Made by a program: the position numbers and the translations under genes. This document shows positions 10,866 through 18,903 of a stretch of 64,000 bases of DNA, piece by piece. The DNA is from DAOTXK01 sp034435395 (lineage in GTDB: Bacteria > Chloroflexota > Anaerolineae > Aggregatilineales > Ch27). The notes under the pieces are model-generated. The model was not told the origin of the DNA. It was given only the letters and a program-made list of their open reading frames with translations, and searched no databases. The stretch's first letter is position 1. Every line of letters starts with the position of its first letter. The stretch lies in contig DAOTXK010000268.1 of assembly GCA_034435395.1 (NCBI GenBank), forward strand, positions 14,793 to 78,792, given 5' to 3'.

Positions 10866-11933
10866 ATGAAGGCGACCATAGCGGTCCTGCCCGGCGATGG
10901 TATCGGGCCGGAAGTAGTGACGCAGGCCAGACGGGTATTGTCCCGCATCGCCATGAGCGGCGGGCACGATTTCACATTCGTGGAAGCGCTGATGGGTGGA
11001 TGTGCCATCGACGCCACGGGCAGCCCGCTTCCGCTGGACACGTTAGCCCTCTGCGAGGACGCGGATGCCATCCTGCTGGGTGCGGTCGGCGGCCCCTCAT
11101 GGTCTGATCCCACCGCCGCCGTCCGTCCGGAACAGGGCCTGCTCGCCCTGCGCCACCATTTTGGGCTGTTCGCCAACCTGCGCCCCGTCAAGGTGTTCCC
11201 GGCGCTGGCCGCCCACGCCCCCCTGCGCGCCGACTTACTGGCGGATGTGGATATCCTGTTCGTGCGCGAACTCACCGGCGGCATCTACTTCGGCGAACGA
11301 CAGGAGCAGGGTAGCGGCGACAGCGCCTACGACACCATGCGTTATTCCGTAGACGAGGTCAGGCGGGTCGCCCACGTGGCTTTCCAGGCAGCCCGGAAGC
11401 GCCGCCGACGGGTGACCTCGGTGGACAAGGCCAATGTGCTGGCCTCAATGCGTTTATGGCGGCGCACCGTGACCCAGGTAGCGGCGGAGTACCCTGATGT
11501 GGAACTGGAACACCTGCTGGTGGACGCCTGTGCCATGCACCTGCTACGCCGTCCGGCCACCTTTGATGTGGTGCTGGCCGGCAATATGTTCGGGGATATT
11601 CTGAGCGACGAGTCGGCCACGCTCGCCGGGTCACTGGGCATGCTGCCTTCCGCCTCGCTGGGTGAAGGGACCAGGGGTCTCTACGAACCCATACACGGCT
11701 CCGCGCCGGATATCGCCGGGCGCGGCATCGCCAATCCCATCGGGACCATTCTCAGCGCCGCCCTGATGCTCCGCCACACCTTCGGCCTGGAGGAAGAAGC
11801 CGGCGCGGTTGAGCAGGCCGTGGCCAGGACTCTGGACGATGGACTGCGAACCGCTGACATTGCGGGGGCCGGGGAAAGGCCGGTTACCACCCTGGCCATG
11901 ACCGATGCCATCCTGGCCAACCTGCCCTCCTAA
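10866..11933 (+). CDS. leuB: 3-isopropylmalate dehydrogenase
   Basis: This NAD-dependent enzyme oxidatively decarboxylates 3-isopropylmalate and, in the citramalate pathway, 3-methylmalate. It shows LPGDGIGPEVV at the N-terminus, VDKANVLASMRLWR, NMFGDILSDE and GSAPDIAGRGIANP, in a 355-residue protein of normal length. I prefer the ATG at 10866 because AAGGA lies 9 bases upstream and it gives the usual MKATIAVLPGD start. An in-frame ATG at 10857 overlaps the cimA stop (ATGA) but abuts the ribosome binding site too closely. It is the last gene of the operon. Confidence 0.95.
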   Translation: MKATIAVLPGDGIGPEVVTQARRVLSRIAMSGGHDFTFVEALMGGCAIDATGSPLPLDTLALCEDADAILLGAVGGPSWSDPTAAVRPEQGLLALRHHFGLFANLRPVKVFPALAAHAPLRADLLADVDILFVRELTGGIYFGERQEQGSGDSAYDTMRYSVDEVRRVAHVAFQAARKRRRRVTSVDKANVLASMRLWRRTVTQVAAEYPDVELEHLLVDACAMHLLRRPATFDVVLAGNMFGDILSDESATLAGSLGMLPSASLGEGTRGLYEPIHGSAPDIAGRGIANPIGTILSAALMLRHTFGLEEEAGAVEQAVARTLDDGLRTADIAGAGERPVTTLAMTDAILANLPS

Positions 11934-11939
11934 AGGCCA

Positions 11940-11970
11940 GCCGCCCGGCCAGAGAACAAGGCCAGGCGGC
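11940..11970. terminator. Hairpin between leuB and the convergent kinase gene
   Basis: GCCGCC-c-GGCC (11940-11950) pairs with GGCC-a-GGCGGC (11960-11970) around a 9-base loop. It sits in the 66-base gap between two convergent genes. No T tract follows on either strand, so it is a weak or Rho-assisted terminator at best. Confidence 0.4.
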
Positions 11971-11999
11971 ATCATCACAGGGTTAGCCGCGTCGCGACC

Positions 12000-13922
12000 C
12001 TAAAATTTCAGATTGACATCGGTCGCGTCAATGTCCGGCGCGGACGGCGACGATCGATCCTTCACCGTGGCCGAGGACATGGCCAGCGCCGACACCAGGA
12101 ACAGCAACCGCCGCCCCTTGGGCGCGATCGACTTCCAGCGCAGCCCTCGCATCGCGCACAGGGCCAGAGCCACAAAATATTCACTCCAGTTTTCCGGATC
12201 GGCCAGGCAGTCGGCCACGATTCCCCGCACGGCGGCAATACAGTGGAGCGCTCGCTCGACCGGCAACCGTCCGCGCGGAGCCTCCCCCGACAGGCCAACC
12301 TCGGCCAGCAGGTTGATCACCGGCCAGATGTCCCCCCAAGCCTCGCCATCGATAGCCGGGGCGACCACTTCTGTCAGCAGGCTGGACTCCAGCACCGCCC
12401 AATCAAAAAGGGTGTGACCCTCGCGGGTATTGGCGAAATCGATCAGCCAGGCATTGCCGCCTGGCCCCACCAGAATATTATGCAGGTGCAGGTCGCCATG
12501 GATGATACATAAGGAGCCAGCCACGCGGCGTTGCAACAGGTTCAGATAACGCTTGAGCGGATTGGGAAGCTGCACCGGAAAGCCTGGCTGCTCCGGCAAT
12601 CGATCGCTGTCCAGGTCAAAATCCGGCTCCAGCTCGGCCACCTGCTGATAAAGCAGGTCGTCACGGGTCGCCACCACCTGGCCCACCAGCCGATCCACGA
12701 TGCCACCCCGGTAGAACTGGGGAGACGGCAGCCTGATCCCGCGTACTTCAAGTTTGCCAGCCCGGTTGGAGGCCTCAGGCCCAGCTCCCGATGTCAACTG
12801 GATGGCGTTCCGGTCGGGATAAAAATCCTCCACCGTGAACCCCTCCAGCGCCACCACTTCCTGGTGAGCAAACCGCCCACGGCGGCTCCACTGTCCCATC
12901 GGCGTGAGTTTCCGCCGCGGCGCGGCCAGGCCAGGGGCGACTTCCACCACCAGCGCGGGCGGGAGCACCATCTCGTATTCCTGCCACACGCCAAAGCGAT
13001 AGGGGTGCCGCTGCGACCACCAGGTTTCCCCAAAGAAACGATACAGACTCTCCCACAGCAACTCGCTCAAGGCCTCCGGCCCATGGTCGCGGGCGTAAAC
13101 GGCCAGATCGACCGGCCCAACCTGGCTGGAACTGCGTACAAACGTGTACTTCAGCCCGCCCAGCGGCGAGTTATCGGGCACGACCGGATTGTCCACGACC
13201 CGCGCCGAGGTTGGCGGCAGCGTGTCCCGCACAAAGGAGTCATACCGCATCTTTTCATATAGAATCGCCTGCCGCTCATCGAGCTTGACCACGACCGAAG
13301 CATCGGCGTGGCCGTCCGCCCGGTACGGGGTGGCGACCAGCACGCGCGCGGGCGTGTGCCCGCCTTCCAGTTCGCGCTCGATTTCCACCCGGGCGTGACC
13401 GCGAAACAACTGCTGCAACACCTCGATCTCAAGGTGATTCAGCGCGATGCCACCTTTGGGCTTAACCGGCACCGTCGGGACCTGAAACTGCATCTCGGCG
13501 GACCAGTTGGCCGCCTGCGAGATAAGCTGCTCAGCATCCGCGCCGATATCCGCCAGCACGCGACAGGGCAGGCTGTCCCCTTCCTGAAGAATCGCCAGAA
13601 ATAACTCGCGCTCAGAGGGATGAGGTCGCCCCTTATCCTGCGCCAGTTCCCGCGCCAGGCGCAGCACGGTATGCAGGCGCGGCGTTTCACGGAACCCCGG
13701 CCAAAAGCGCCGATTATCCCCCTGCCCCAACGCCTGACGAACCATGTACCGGGCGAACCTCGGCGCAATCCCGTGACTCTCCAGAGTGCTGGCCGTCACC
13801 CCCCCTTTGAGTTTGGTGAGGGCAATAAAGAGATGCTCTACACCGACATAAAAGTGTCCTGAACGGGCCGACTCTTTGCGCGCCAGGGCGAAAATATCGT
13901 CATACTCTGGAGCAGACACCAC
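12000..13922 (-). CDS. Clp-N / phosphotransferase-like kinase fusion
   Basis: The first 140 of 640 residues form a double Clp-N repeat (GHFYVGVEHLFIALTK, then RELFLAILQEGDSLPCRVL), the adaptor-binding module normally found on ClpA/ClpC. There is no AAA ATPase after it. Instead, residues about 190-590 resemble an aminoglycoside/choline kinase fold: a candidate ATP lysine in VVVKLD (about 212), the catalytic loop HGDLHLHN (about 475-482) and the metal site IDFAN (about 491-495). The substrate is unknown; small-molecule or protein phosphorylation are both possible. The GTG start directly abuts the stop of an FHA-domain gene, so the two are translationally coupled. The pairing with a phosphothreonine-binding domain suggests signalling, by inference. 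Confidence 0.75.
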   Translation of the reverse strand: MVSAPEYDDIFALARKESARSGHFYVGVEHLFIALTKLKGGVTASTLESHGIAPRFARYMVRQALGQGDNRRFWPGFRETPRLHTVLRLARELAQDKGRPHPSERELFLAILQEGDSLPCRVLADIGADAEQLISQAANWSAEMQFQVPTVPVKPKGGIALNHLEIEVLQQLFRGHARVEIERELEGGHTPARVLVATPYRADGHADASVVVKLDERQAILYEKMRYDSFVRDTLPPTSARVVDNPVVPDNSPLGGLKYTFVRSSSQVGPVDLAVYARDHGPEALSELLWESLYRFFGETWWSQRHPYRFGVWQEYEMVLPPALVVEVAPGLAAPRRKLTPMGQWSRRGRFAHQEVVALEGFTVEDFYPDRNAIQLTSGAGPEASNRAGKLEVRGIRLPSPQFYRGGIVDRLVGQVVATRDDLLYQQVAELEPDFDLDSDRLPEQPGFPVQLPNPLKRYLNLLQRRVAGSLCIIHGDLHLHNILVGPGGNAWLIDFANTREGHTLFDWAVLESSLLTEVVAPAIDGEAWGDIWPVINLLAEVGLSGEAPRGRLPVERALHCIAAVRGIVADCLADPENWSEYFVALALCAMRGLRWKSIAPKGRRLLFLVSALAMSSATVKDRSSPSAPDIDATDVNLKF

Positions 13923-14282
13923 TCACCGTTCCGTATTCTCCAACCGTAACCAGGTCCGGCCAATGCGAAAAAGCGCCCCTTCTTCGAGACGCGAGGCCCC
14001 CTCAATCTGTTTCTTACCGATGAACGTCCCATTGCGACTGCCGCTGTCTTCCACGAACCATCCTTCGCCGGGGCGATATTGCAGCCGCGCATGTAACCGG
14101 GAGATCTGGGTGTCAAATGGCAGACACAGGTCGCAATCGTCACGCCGACCAAGCGTCAGCACCCACGCGCCATTGGCCCCCATGCTGCCGTCACCATCGA
14201 CCCGTTGGAAGCGCACCCGTCGGCCATCATCAGGCCCACTCATAATCGTGATCGTTAACTGGAGATCCGCCTCATCTATCAT
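13923..14282 (-). CDS. FHA-domain protein
   Basis: The 119-residue product is almost entirely one forkhead-associated domain, which binds phosphothreonine peptides. Seen are LGRRDDCDLCLPF, the core SRLHARLQY and DSGSRNGTFIG. The frame stays open to 14381, but I chose the ATG at 14282 because the sequence before it has no FHA similarity and a TATACT element lies at 14331-14326 on this strand, which would put the transcript start inside the longer frame. The downstream Clp-N/kinase gene starts immediately after its stop, so FHA and kinase probably act together. No membrane segment is present. Confidence 0.85.
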   Translation of the reverse strand: MIDEADLQLTITIMSGPDDGRRVRFQRVDGDGSMGANGAWVLTLGRRDDCDLCLPFDTQISRLHARLQYRPGEGWFVEDSGSRNGTFIGKKQIEGASRLEEGALFRIGRTWLRLENTER

Positions 14283-14418
14283 AACGCCTGGCCCATGCCC
14301 GCTACCCTGATCCGGTTGCAACCCTAGTATACTCCACTCAGGCGGACGAAGAAACGGTCTGACTGGCGAAAGCGCCGTCATCCGGACCGACTATATCATA
14401 CCGCAGGCCGCTTAACCA

Positions 14419-14448
14419 TTGACGCCACCCGCCGCCGCATGTTATACT
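14419..14448 (+). promoter_or_regulatory. Promoter of the valS T-box transcript
   Basis: TTGACG (14419-14424), an 18-base spacer and TATACT (14443-14448) form a good housekeeping sigma promoter. It lies just before the T-box leader and points toward valS. Confidence 0.75.
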
Positions 14449-14454
14449 AACGCC

Positions 14455-14714
14455 AACCAAATGCATAGTTTCATCAACTATGACGGAGAGGAGTAGGCGG
14501 CCAGCGCCCTCTCAGAGAGGTGGGTCACCGGCTGAAAGCCCACCAGGGTAGCCCCGCTGAAGGTCGCTCCTGAGTTGAGACGTTGAACATACCAGTAGGC
14601 GTCTCCGGTTTGGCCCGTTATCGCGTCAGAGTGCCTGCGTCTTGAGAAGGCGCGGGAACCAAGGTGGTACCACGGAAGTTGCGACCTTTCGCCCTTGACG
14701 GCGGAAGGTTTTTT
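14455..14714 (+). promoter_or_regulatory. T-box riboswitch, valine-specific
   Basis: The leader has the conserved T-box AACCAAGGTGGTACCACGG (14657-14675) inside the antiterminator, Stem I elements such as CAGAGAGG near 14513-14520, and a specifier segment GAAGGTCGCTCC in which GTC (14563-14565), a valine codon, is placed as the specifier. The TGGT bulge of the T-box would pair with an acceptor end having A73. Uncharged tRNA-Val should stabilise the antiterminator and let transcription proceed into valS. Charged tRNA leaves the terminator at 14684-14714. The specifier assignment is by eye. Confidence 0.92.
14684..14714 (+). terminator. Rho-independent terminator of the valS T-box
   Basis: ACCTTTCGCC (14684-14693) pairs with GGCGGAAGGT (14700-14709), followed by six T residues (14709-14714). 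The stem overlaps the sequence just after the T-box, as needed for a terminator/antiterminator switch. Confidence 0.92.
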
Positions 14715-14752
14715 GTTCGAGATTCCCTGGCCACAGAACGGGGGTGAGAAAC

Positions 14753-14875
14753 ATGTCAAACGTTGACGACGGCGGTGTTGGCTGGTGGCGCTGCCACCCG
14801 ATTGTGTCTCTCCCCTCAGGGTCAATGCGGTTATTGCCTGAGTCTGGCTCACCCGTCACTATACCGGGAAAGTGA
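14753..14875 (+). CDS. Possible 40-residue upstream peptide overlapping the valS start
   Basis: An ATG at 14753, preceded by GGGGGTGAG 5 bases upstream, opens 40 codons (MSNVDDGGVGWWRCHPIVSL...) ending in TGA at 14873-14875. That stop overlaps the GTG start of valS as GTGA, the classic arrangement for translational coupling. The peptide matches no family I know. It lies after the T-box terminator, so it would be made only on read-through transcripts. Evidence is the strong ribosome binding site and the exact overlap. Confidence 0.45.
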   Translation: MSNVDDGGVGWWRCHPIVSLPSGSMRLLPESGSPVTIPGK

Positions 14876-17514
14876 ACAACGACATGACCAAAGAAATGCC
14901 CCGCATCTTCGACTTCAGAGAGGCCGAAGCACGCCTCTATCAGTGGTGGCAGGAAAACGGCTGGTTCAAGCCCGAAACGGCTGGCTCCGACGCCGAACCG
15001 TTCGTGATCAGCATTCCGCCGCCTAATGTGACTGGCGAACTGCATCAGGGCCATGCGATGTTCGTCAGCCTGGAAGACCTGATGATCCGCTATGAGCGGA
15101 TGCGTGGTAAGGCGGCCCTGTGGGTGCCTGGCACCGACCATGCCAGCATCGCCACCGAACTTCAGGTGGAAAAAATGTTGCAGGCGGAAGGCTCCAGCCG
15201 TCGCCAGATCGGGCGGGAGGAATTCCTGCGCCGGGCCTGGGCGTGGCGAGAGAAGTATGGCGGGCGCATCAATGAACAGCTCCGACGCCTGGGAGCGAGC
15301 TGTGACTGGGATCGCGAGCGTTTCACGCTCGACGACGGGCTTTCCAGAGCCGTGCGCGAAGCATTCGTCACGCTGTGGGAACAGGGTTTGATCTACCGGG
15401 GCCCACGTCTGGTGAACTGGAGTCCCGGCTTGCAGACCGCTGTCAGCGATCTTGAAGTGGAATATGAGGAAATAGACGCCACGTTGTATTACTTCAAGTA
15501 TTGTCTGCATGACGATCCGGATACCTACATCCCGGTGGCGACCACCCGCCCTGAAACCATCCTGGGCGATACAGCCGTAGCCGTGCACCCGGAAGATGAC
15601 CGCTATCGGCGCTTGATCGGTCAACGCGTGATCGTGCCTATGATGAACCGCGCCATACCGGTGATCGGCGACGCCTACGTGAACCGGGAGTTCGGCACCG
15701 GGGCGTTGAAGGTCACGCCCGGCCATGATCCCAACGACTACGAGATCGCGGGACGTCATGGGCTGGAAATCATCAACATCATGAACAAAGACGCAACGCT
15801 CAACGAAAATGCCGGTGCCTATGCCGGGTTGGATCGTTTTGAGGCCCGCCAGAAGCTCTGGGCGGACATGAAAGCCGCCGGCCTGGTCATCAAGGAAGAG
15901 CCGTACCATCACAGCGTGCCCGTCAGCCAGCGCGGCGGCGAAATGGTCGAACCGCTCATCAGCGAGCAGTGGTTCGTTAAGATCAAACCGCTGGCCGAAA
16001 AAGCGATTGAAGCCGTGCGCGATGGGCGCATTCAGATCGTGCCGGAACGCTTTACGAAAGTTTACTTCCACTGGATGGAAAATATCCGCGACTGGTGCAT
16101 CAGCCGCCAGTTATGGTGGGGCCATCGCATCCCGGCCTGGTACGGCCCCGGTGGCGAGATCGTGGTGAGTCGGGATGGCCCGCCCGACGACGGTCGCCCC
16201 TGGCGGCAGGACGAAGATGTGCTGGACACCTGGTTCAGCAGCGGCTTGTGGCCGTTCAGCACGTTGGGCTGGCCGGAGCAAACGGCAGACCTGCAACGAT
16301 ATTACCCGACCAGCATCATGGAAACGGGCTACGATATCCTGTTCTTTTGGGTGGCCCGCATGATCATGATGGGGCTGTGGTTCACCGGCAAGGTCCCATT
16401 CCGGACGGTCTACTTGCACGGCCTTGTCAGAGATGAGCATGGTCGCAAGATGAGCAAGACCACCGGCAACGTGATCGATCCCATCCAGAACATCGAGGAG
16501 TATGGGGCCGACGCGCTCCGTTTCACCCTGCTGACGGGCAGCACGCCGGGCAATGACATGAACCTGTCGGAGGACCGCATCCGTTCCAACCGCAACTTCG
16601 GCAACAAAATCTGGCAGATGGCGCGTTTCGTGACCGGCAATCTCGGCGGGGAAGCGCCCATCGGCCCGCCGGCGCGTGACGGCCTGAGCCTGCCCGACCG
16701 CTGGATTCTGAGCCGGCTGCACGGGCTGATCGCCAATGTGCAGCGGCTGTTCGACTCCTACCAGTATGGCGAAGCCGGGCGGCAGATCTATGACTTCATG
16801 TGGGGCGAATATGCCGACTGGTACATCGAGATCAGCAAGGAAACGCTGTTCGGCGAGGACGAGAAGGCCAAATCCCGCACCCGACACACCCTGGTCTACG
16901 TGCTGGAGACCTGCCTGCGACTGCTGCACCCGTACATGCCGTTCGTCACAGAGGAAGTCTGGCAGTACCTCCCCCACCACGGCCCTGCGCTGATCATCGC
17001 CAGATGGCCCGAAGCCGACCCCGCATTTTATGATGAGGAGGCCGAGGTCAGCATGAAGGCCCTCATCGAGCTGATTCGGGGCATACGGAATGTGCGGGCC
17101 GAGTATGAGGTGGACCCCGGACGCCGGATCAAAGCGCTGATCCACGGCGGCAGCTACCGCTCCCTGATCGCCGCGTATGAAAGTCTGTTTGACCGACTGG
17201 CGCGCGTTGAGACGATCACCTACCTGACCAGCCACGATGGCGCGCCGGAGAAGGCTGCGTCGGTCGTTGTCGGTGATGCGACGATCTACCTTCCGCTGGC
17301 CGGCCTGATTGATCTGAAAGCTGAACAGGCCCGGTTGAGTCAGGAGATGGAAAACCTGGACGGCCTGCTGACGCGGTCCAGAAACCTGCTGGAGAATCCC
17401 AACTTTGTGAATAAGGCCAACCCGGAAGTCGTGGAACGGGAGCGCGCCAAACTGGCCGATCTGGAGGCCAGGAAAGAAACCATCCAGAAACGTCTGGCTA
17501 TCCTGAGCGATTAA
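14872..17514 (+). CDS. valS: Valyl-tRNA synthetase
   Basis: This enzyme charges tRNA-Val and edits mischarged threonine. The class I signatures are PPPNVTGELHQGHAM (HxGH at 58-61) and KMSKT (526-530). Between them is the CP1 editing domain (about 150-370), and WCISRQLWWGHRIPAWY is typical of ValRS. An anticodon-binding domain and a C-terminal coiled coil complete 880 residues. The GTG at 14872 is supported by its overlap with the stop of the small upstream frame. An ATG at 14884 is the alternative. Transcription is controlled by the upstream T-box, and a bidirectional terminator follows at 17535-17563. Confidence 0.97.
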   Translation: MNNDMTKEMPRIFDFREAEARLYQWWQENGWFKPETAGSDAEPFVISIPPPNVTGELHQGHAMFVSLEDLMIRYERMRGKAALWVPGTDHASIATELQVEKMLQAEGSSRRQIGREEFLRRAWAWREKYGGRINEQLRRLGASCDWDRERFTLDDGLSRAVREAFVTLWEQGLIYRGPRLVNWSPGLQTAVSDLEVEYEEIDATLYYFKYCLHDDPDTYIPVATTRPETILGDTAVAVHPEDDRYRRLIGQRVIVPMMNRAIPVIGDAYVNREFGTGALKVTPGHDPNDYEIAGRHGLEIINIMNKDATLNENAGAYAGLDRFEARQKLWADMKAAGLVIKEEPYHHSVPVSQRGGEMVEPLISEQWFVKIKPLAEKAIEAVRDGRIQIVPERFTKVYFHWMENIRDWCISRQLWWGHRIPAWYGPGGEIVVSRDGPPDDGRPWRQDEDVLDTWFSSGLWPFSTLGWPEQTADLQRYYPTSIMETGYDILFFWVARMIMMGLWFTGKVPFRTVYLHGLVRDEHGRKMSKTTGNVIDPIQNIEEYGADALRFTLLTGSTPGNDMNLSEDRIRSNRNFGNKIWQMARFVTGNLGGEAPIGPPARDGLSLPDRWILSRLHGLIANVQRLFDSYQYGEAGRQIYDFMWGEYADWYIEISKETLFGEDEKAKSRTRHTLVYVLETCLRLLHPYMPFVTEEVWQYLPHHGPALIIARWPEADPAFYDEEAEVSMKALIELIRGIRNVRAEYEVDPGRRIKALIHGGSYRSLIAAYESLFDRLARVETITYLTSHDGAPEKAASVVVGDATIYLPLAGLIDLKAEQARLSQEMENLDGLLTRSRNLLENPNFVNKANPEVVERERAKLADLEARKETIQKRLAILSD

Positions 17515-17534
17515 AACCGGTCGAGGCCAAAAAA

Positions 17535-17563
17535 GACGGGGCCAGCGCCGGTCCCGTCTTTTT
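17535..17563. terminator. Bidirectional terminator between valS and HEAT genes
   Basis: GACGGGGCC (17535-17543) pairs with GGTCCCGTC (17550-17558), including one G-U pair. It is flanked by A6 on the left and T5 on the right, so it can end both the valS transcript and the convergent HEAT-repeat operon. Confidence 0.9.
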
Positions 17564-17589
17564 ATTCATCATCCACCGGACAGTCCCCA

Positions 17590-17844
17590 TCAACCCTCCG
17601 CCGACTCCAGTTCCCGCTTTTTTTTGTAGAGGGCAAGTCCGGCTTGCTGGGCGACCTTTTTCACTTCCGGATCGGTTTCCGCACGAAAAAGCTCCTCTAG
17701 CGCCTCCAGCGCGCTCACGTCACCGAGCAGGCCCAATTCGCGAGCAGCCTTGATCCGAACCTCTGGATTCTTGTCCTTCAGCCTGGCAATGTGATACTCG
17801 ACAATACTAGGCATTTGAACCAGCTCCTCGTCCAACCAATACAT
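17590..17844 (-). CDS. Small HEAT-repeat protein (third of three)
   Basis: The 84-residue product has one or two HEAT/PBS-lyase-type helical repeats, for example KNPEVRIKAARELGLLGD and ALEALEELFRAETDPEVKKVA. There is no signal peptide or catalytic motif. Such repeats mediate protein binding; the partner is unknown. Its ATG overlaps the stop of the upstream HEAT gene by one base (TGATG), so the genes are coupled. An internal ATG 30 bases downstream (at 17814) is also possible. Confidence 0.75.
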   Translation of the reverse strand: MYWLDEELVQMPSIVEYHIARLKDKNPEVRIKAARELGLLGDVSALEALEELFRAETDPEVKKVAQQAGLALYKKKRELESAEG

Positions 17845-18146
17845 CAGCGCCGAGGCTTCTGTTTACGGGCCTGCGCCTGGTTTAGAATGGCGGTCACACG
17901 CTCGCGCTCCTTCTGCGACGCACCCTGAGCCTCGGCAGCGCGTCTGACTGCGGCATAGTATATCGCTTTACCCGCCTGTTGGGCCAAGCGACGCAGTTCC
18001 GCGTCAGGATCGGTGGCAAAAACGTCCGCCAGCGGGCCTAACGACGCCGGGTCGCCGATGATCTCCAGCTGGCGGATGGCCTCGCGCCGCACGTCCGGAT
18101 CAGGGTTTTTGAGTCGTTGTATCCATATCCTGCCTGGCTCAACCAT
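17844..18146 (-). CDS. Small HEAT-repeat protein (second of three)
   Basis: The 100-residue product has HEAT-like helices (NPDPDVRREAIRQLEIIGD, then TDPDAELRRLAQQAGKAI) followed by a basic helical tail ending RKQKPRR. I chose the ATG at 18146 because GGGGGA lies about 8 bases upstream. The longer frame from 18191 would overlap the preceding gene. It is very similar in plan to the genes on both sides, which suggests old tandem duplication. Function is unknown beyond protein-protein interaction. Confidence 0.75.
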   Translation of the reverse strand: MVEPGRIWIQRLKNPDPDVRREAIRQLEIIGDPASLGPLADVFATDPDAELRRLAQQAGKAIYYAAVRRAAEAQGASQKERERVTAILNQAQARKQKPRR

Positions 18147-18165
18147 GGCCGGTCTCCCCCGTCCA

Positions 18166-18627
18166 TCACGACCCCTCATGACCGGGGTCATCGTCCAGCA
18201 CTTCCCTTGCCAGATCGGATAGCGACAGCGCCTGGCCCCGCTCCGACCGGTCGTGGAGAATCTCCAACATCTCCCGCTTCAGCCGGGCCTGCTCCCGCAG
18301 AAAGCGCGTCTCCTCGCCCGTTTTCCCGGCGACTAACTCGGTGGCCACGCCGTCCAGGAAAATCTCCTCCTGCTCGGCGCTGACGCAGGCTTCATAAAGC
18401 GCCTGGATCGCCCGCTGGGTGGAATGACCTCTCTGGTGCGCCTGCCAGACCAGCTTACCCGCCCACTGCGCCGTCTGGCGAACCCGCGGATCCCGATCAT
18501 GCTTGCATATCCAGCTCAGGGCCGGCAGCGCCTCGGTCTCTTCAACCATCGCAATGATTTGCAGGGTTTCGATGCGCCTTGCCGAATCCCCGTGCTTGAG
18601 ATTATGGATGAGGGTTTGTAGGTCCAT
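18166..18627 (-). CDS. HEAT-repeat-like helical protein (first of three)
   Basis: The 153-residue product starts with HEAT-like helices (LIHNLKHGDSARRIETLQII, then KHDRDPRVRQTAQWAGKLV) and continues into a charged helical region of about 75 residues with no recognised domain. The ATG at 18627 has AGGGGGAT about 10 bases upstream, so I prefer it to the longer frame from 18717. A TATACT element at 18655-18650 on this strand would place the transcript start between the two candidate starts. It leads the three-gene HEAT operon. Confidence 0.72.
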   Translation of the reverse strand: MDLQTLIHNLKHGDSARRIETLQIIAMVEETEALPALSWICKHDRDPRVRQTAQWAGKLVWQAHQRGHSTQRAIQALYEACVSAEQEEIFLDGVATELVAGKTGEETRFLREQARLKREMLEILHDRSERGQALSLSDLAREVLDDDPGHEGS

Positions 18628-18708
18628 GTCGCGCCATCCCCCTGGCTCCAGTATAACAAAGCTTGTGCCCACCGCGCCTCCGGCGATTGTGCCTGCGGCG
18701 ATTGGCCC

Positions 18709-18737
18709 TTGTTTCACCGCAGCGGGCCTGCTATAAT
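18709..18737 (+). promoter_or_regulatory. Promoter of tRNA-Thr
   Basis: TTGTTT (18709-18714), 17 bases and a perfect TATAAT (18732-18737) lie 12 bases before the mature tRNA 5' end. Confidence 0.8.
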
Positions 18738-18749
18738 CCGGGTCGCTAA

Positions 18750-18822
18750 GCCACCCTAGCTCAATCGGCAGAGCAGGCGCTTCGTAAGCGTCAGGTTATC
18801 GGTTCAACTCCGATGGGTGGCT
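18750..18822 (+). tRNA. tRNA-Thr (anticodon CGU)
   Basis: The 73-base cloverleaf is complete. The acceptor arm GCCACCC (18750-18756) pairs with GGGTGGC (18815-18821), with T as discriminator. The D arm contains GCTC...GAGC. The anticodon stem GGCGC/GCGTC encloses TTCGTAA with anticodon CGT at 18783-18785, reading ACG. The T arm has the usual GGTTCAACTCC. CCA is not encoded. Confidence 0.95.
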
Positions 18823-18834
18823 CTGCTCCCGCCT

Positions 18835-18865
18835 GCTCCGTGGATATACGCGACGGGCTTTTTTT
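18835..18865 (+). terminator. Terminator after tRNA-Thr
   Basis: GC-t-CCGT (18835-18841) can pair with ACGGGC (18853-18858) with one bulge, followed by seven T residues (18859-18865). The stem is short, but the T tract is strong. Confidence 0.6.
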
Positions 18866-18903
18866 GTATGCCCGCTGCGTCGAACGTGCCTTAGGGAGGG
18901 GCG

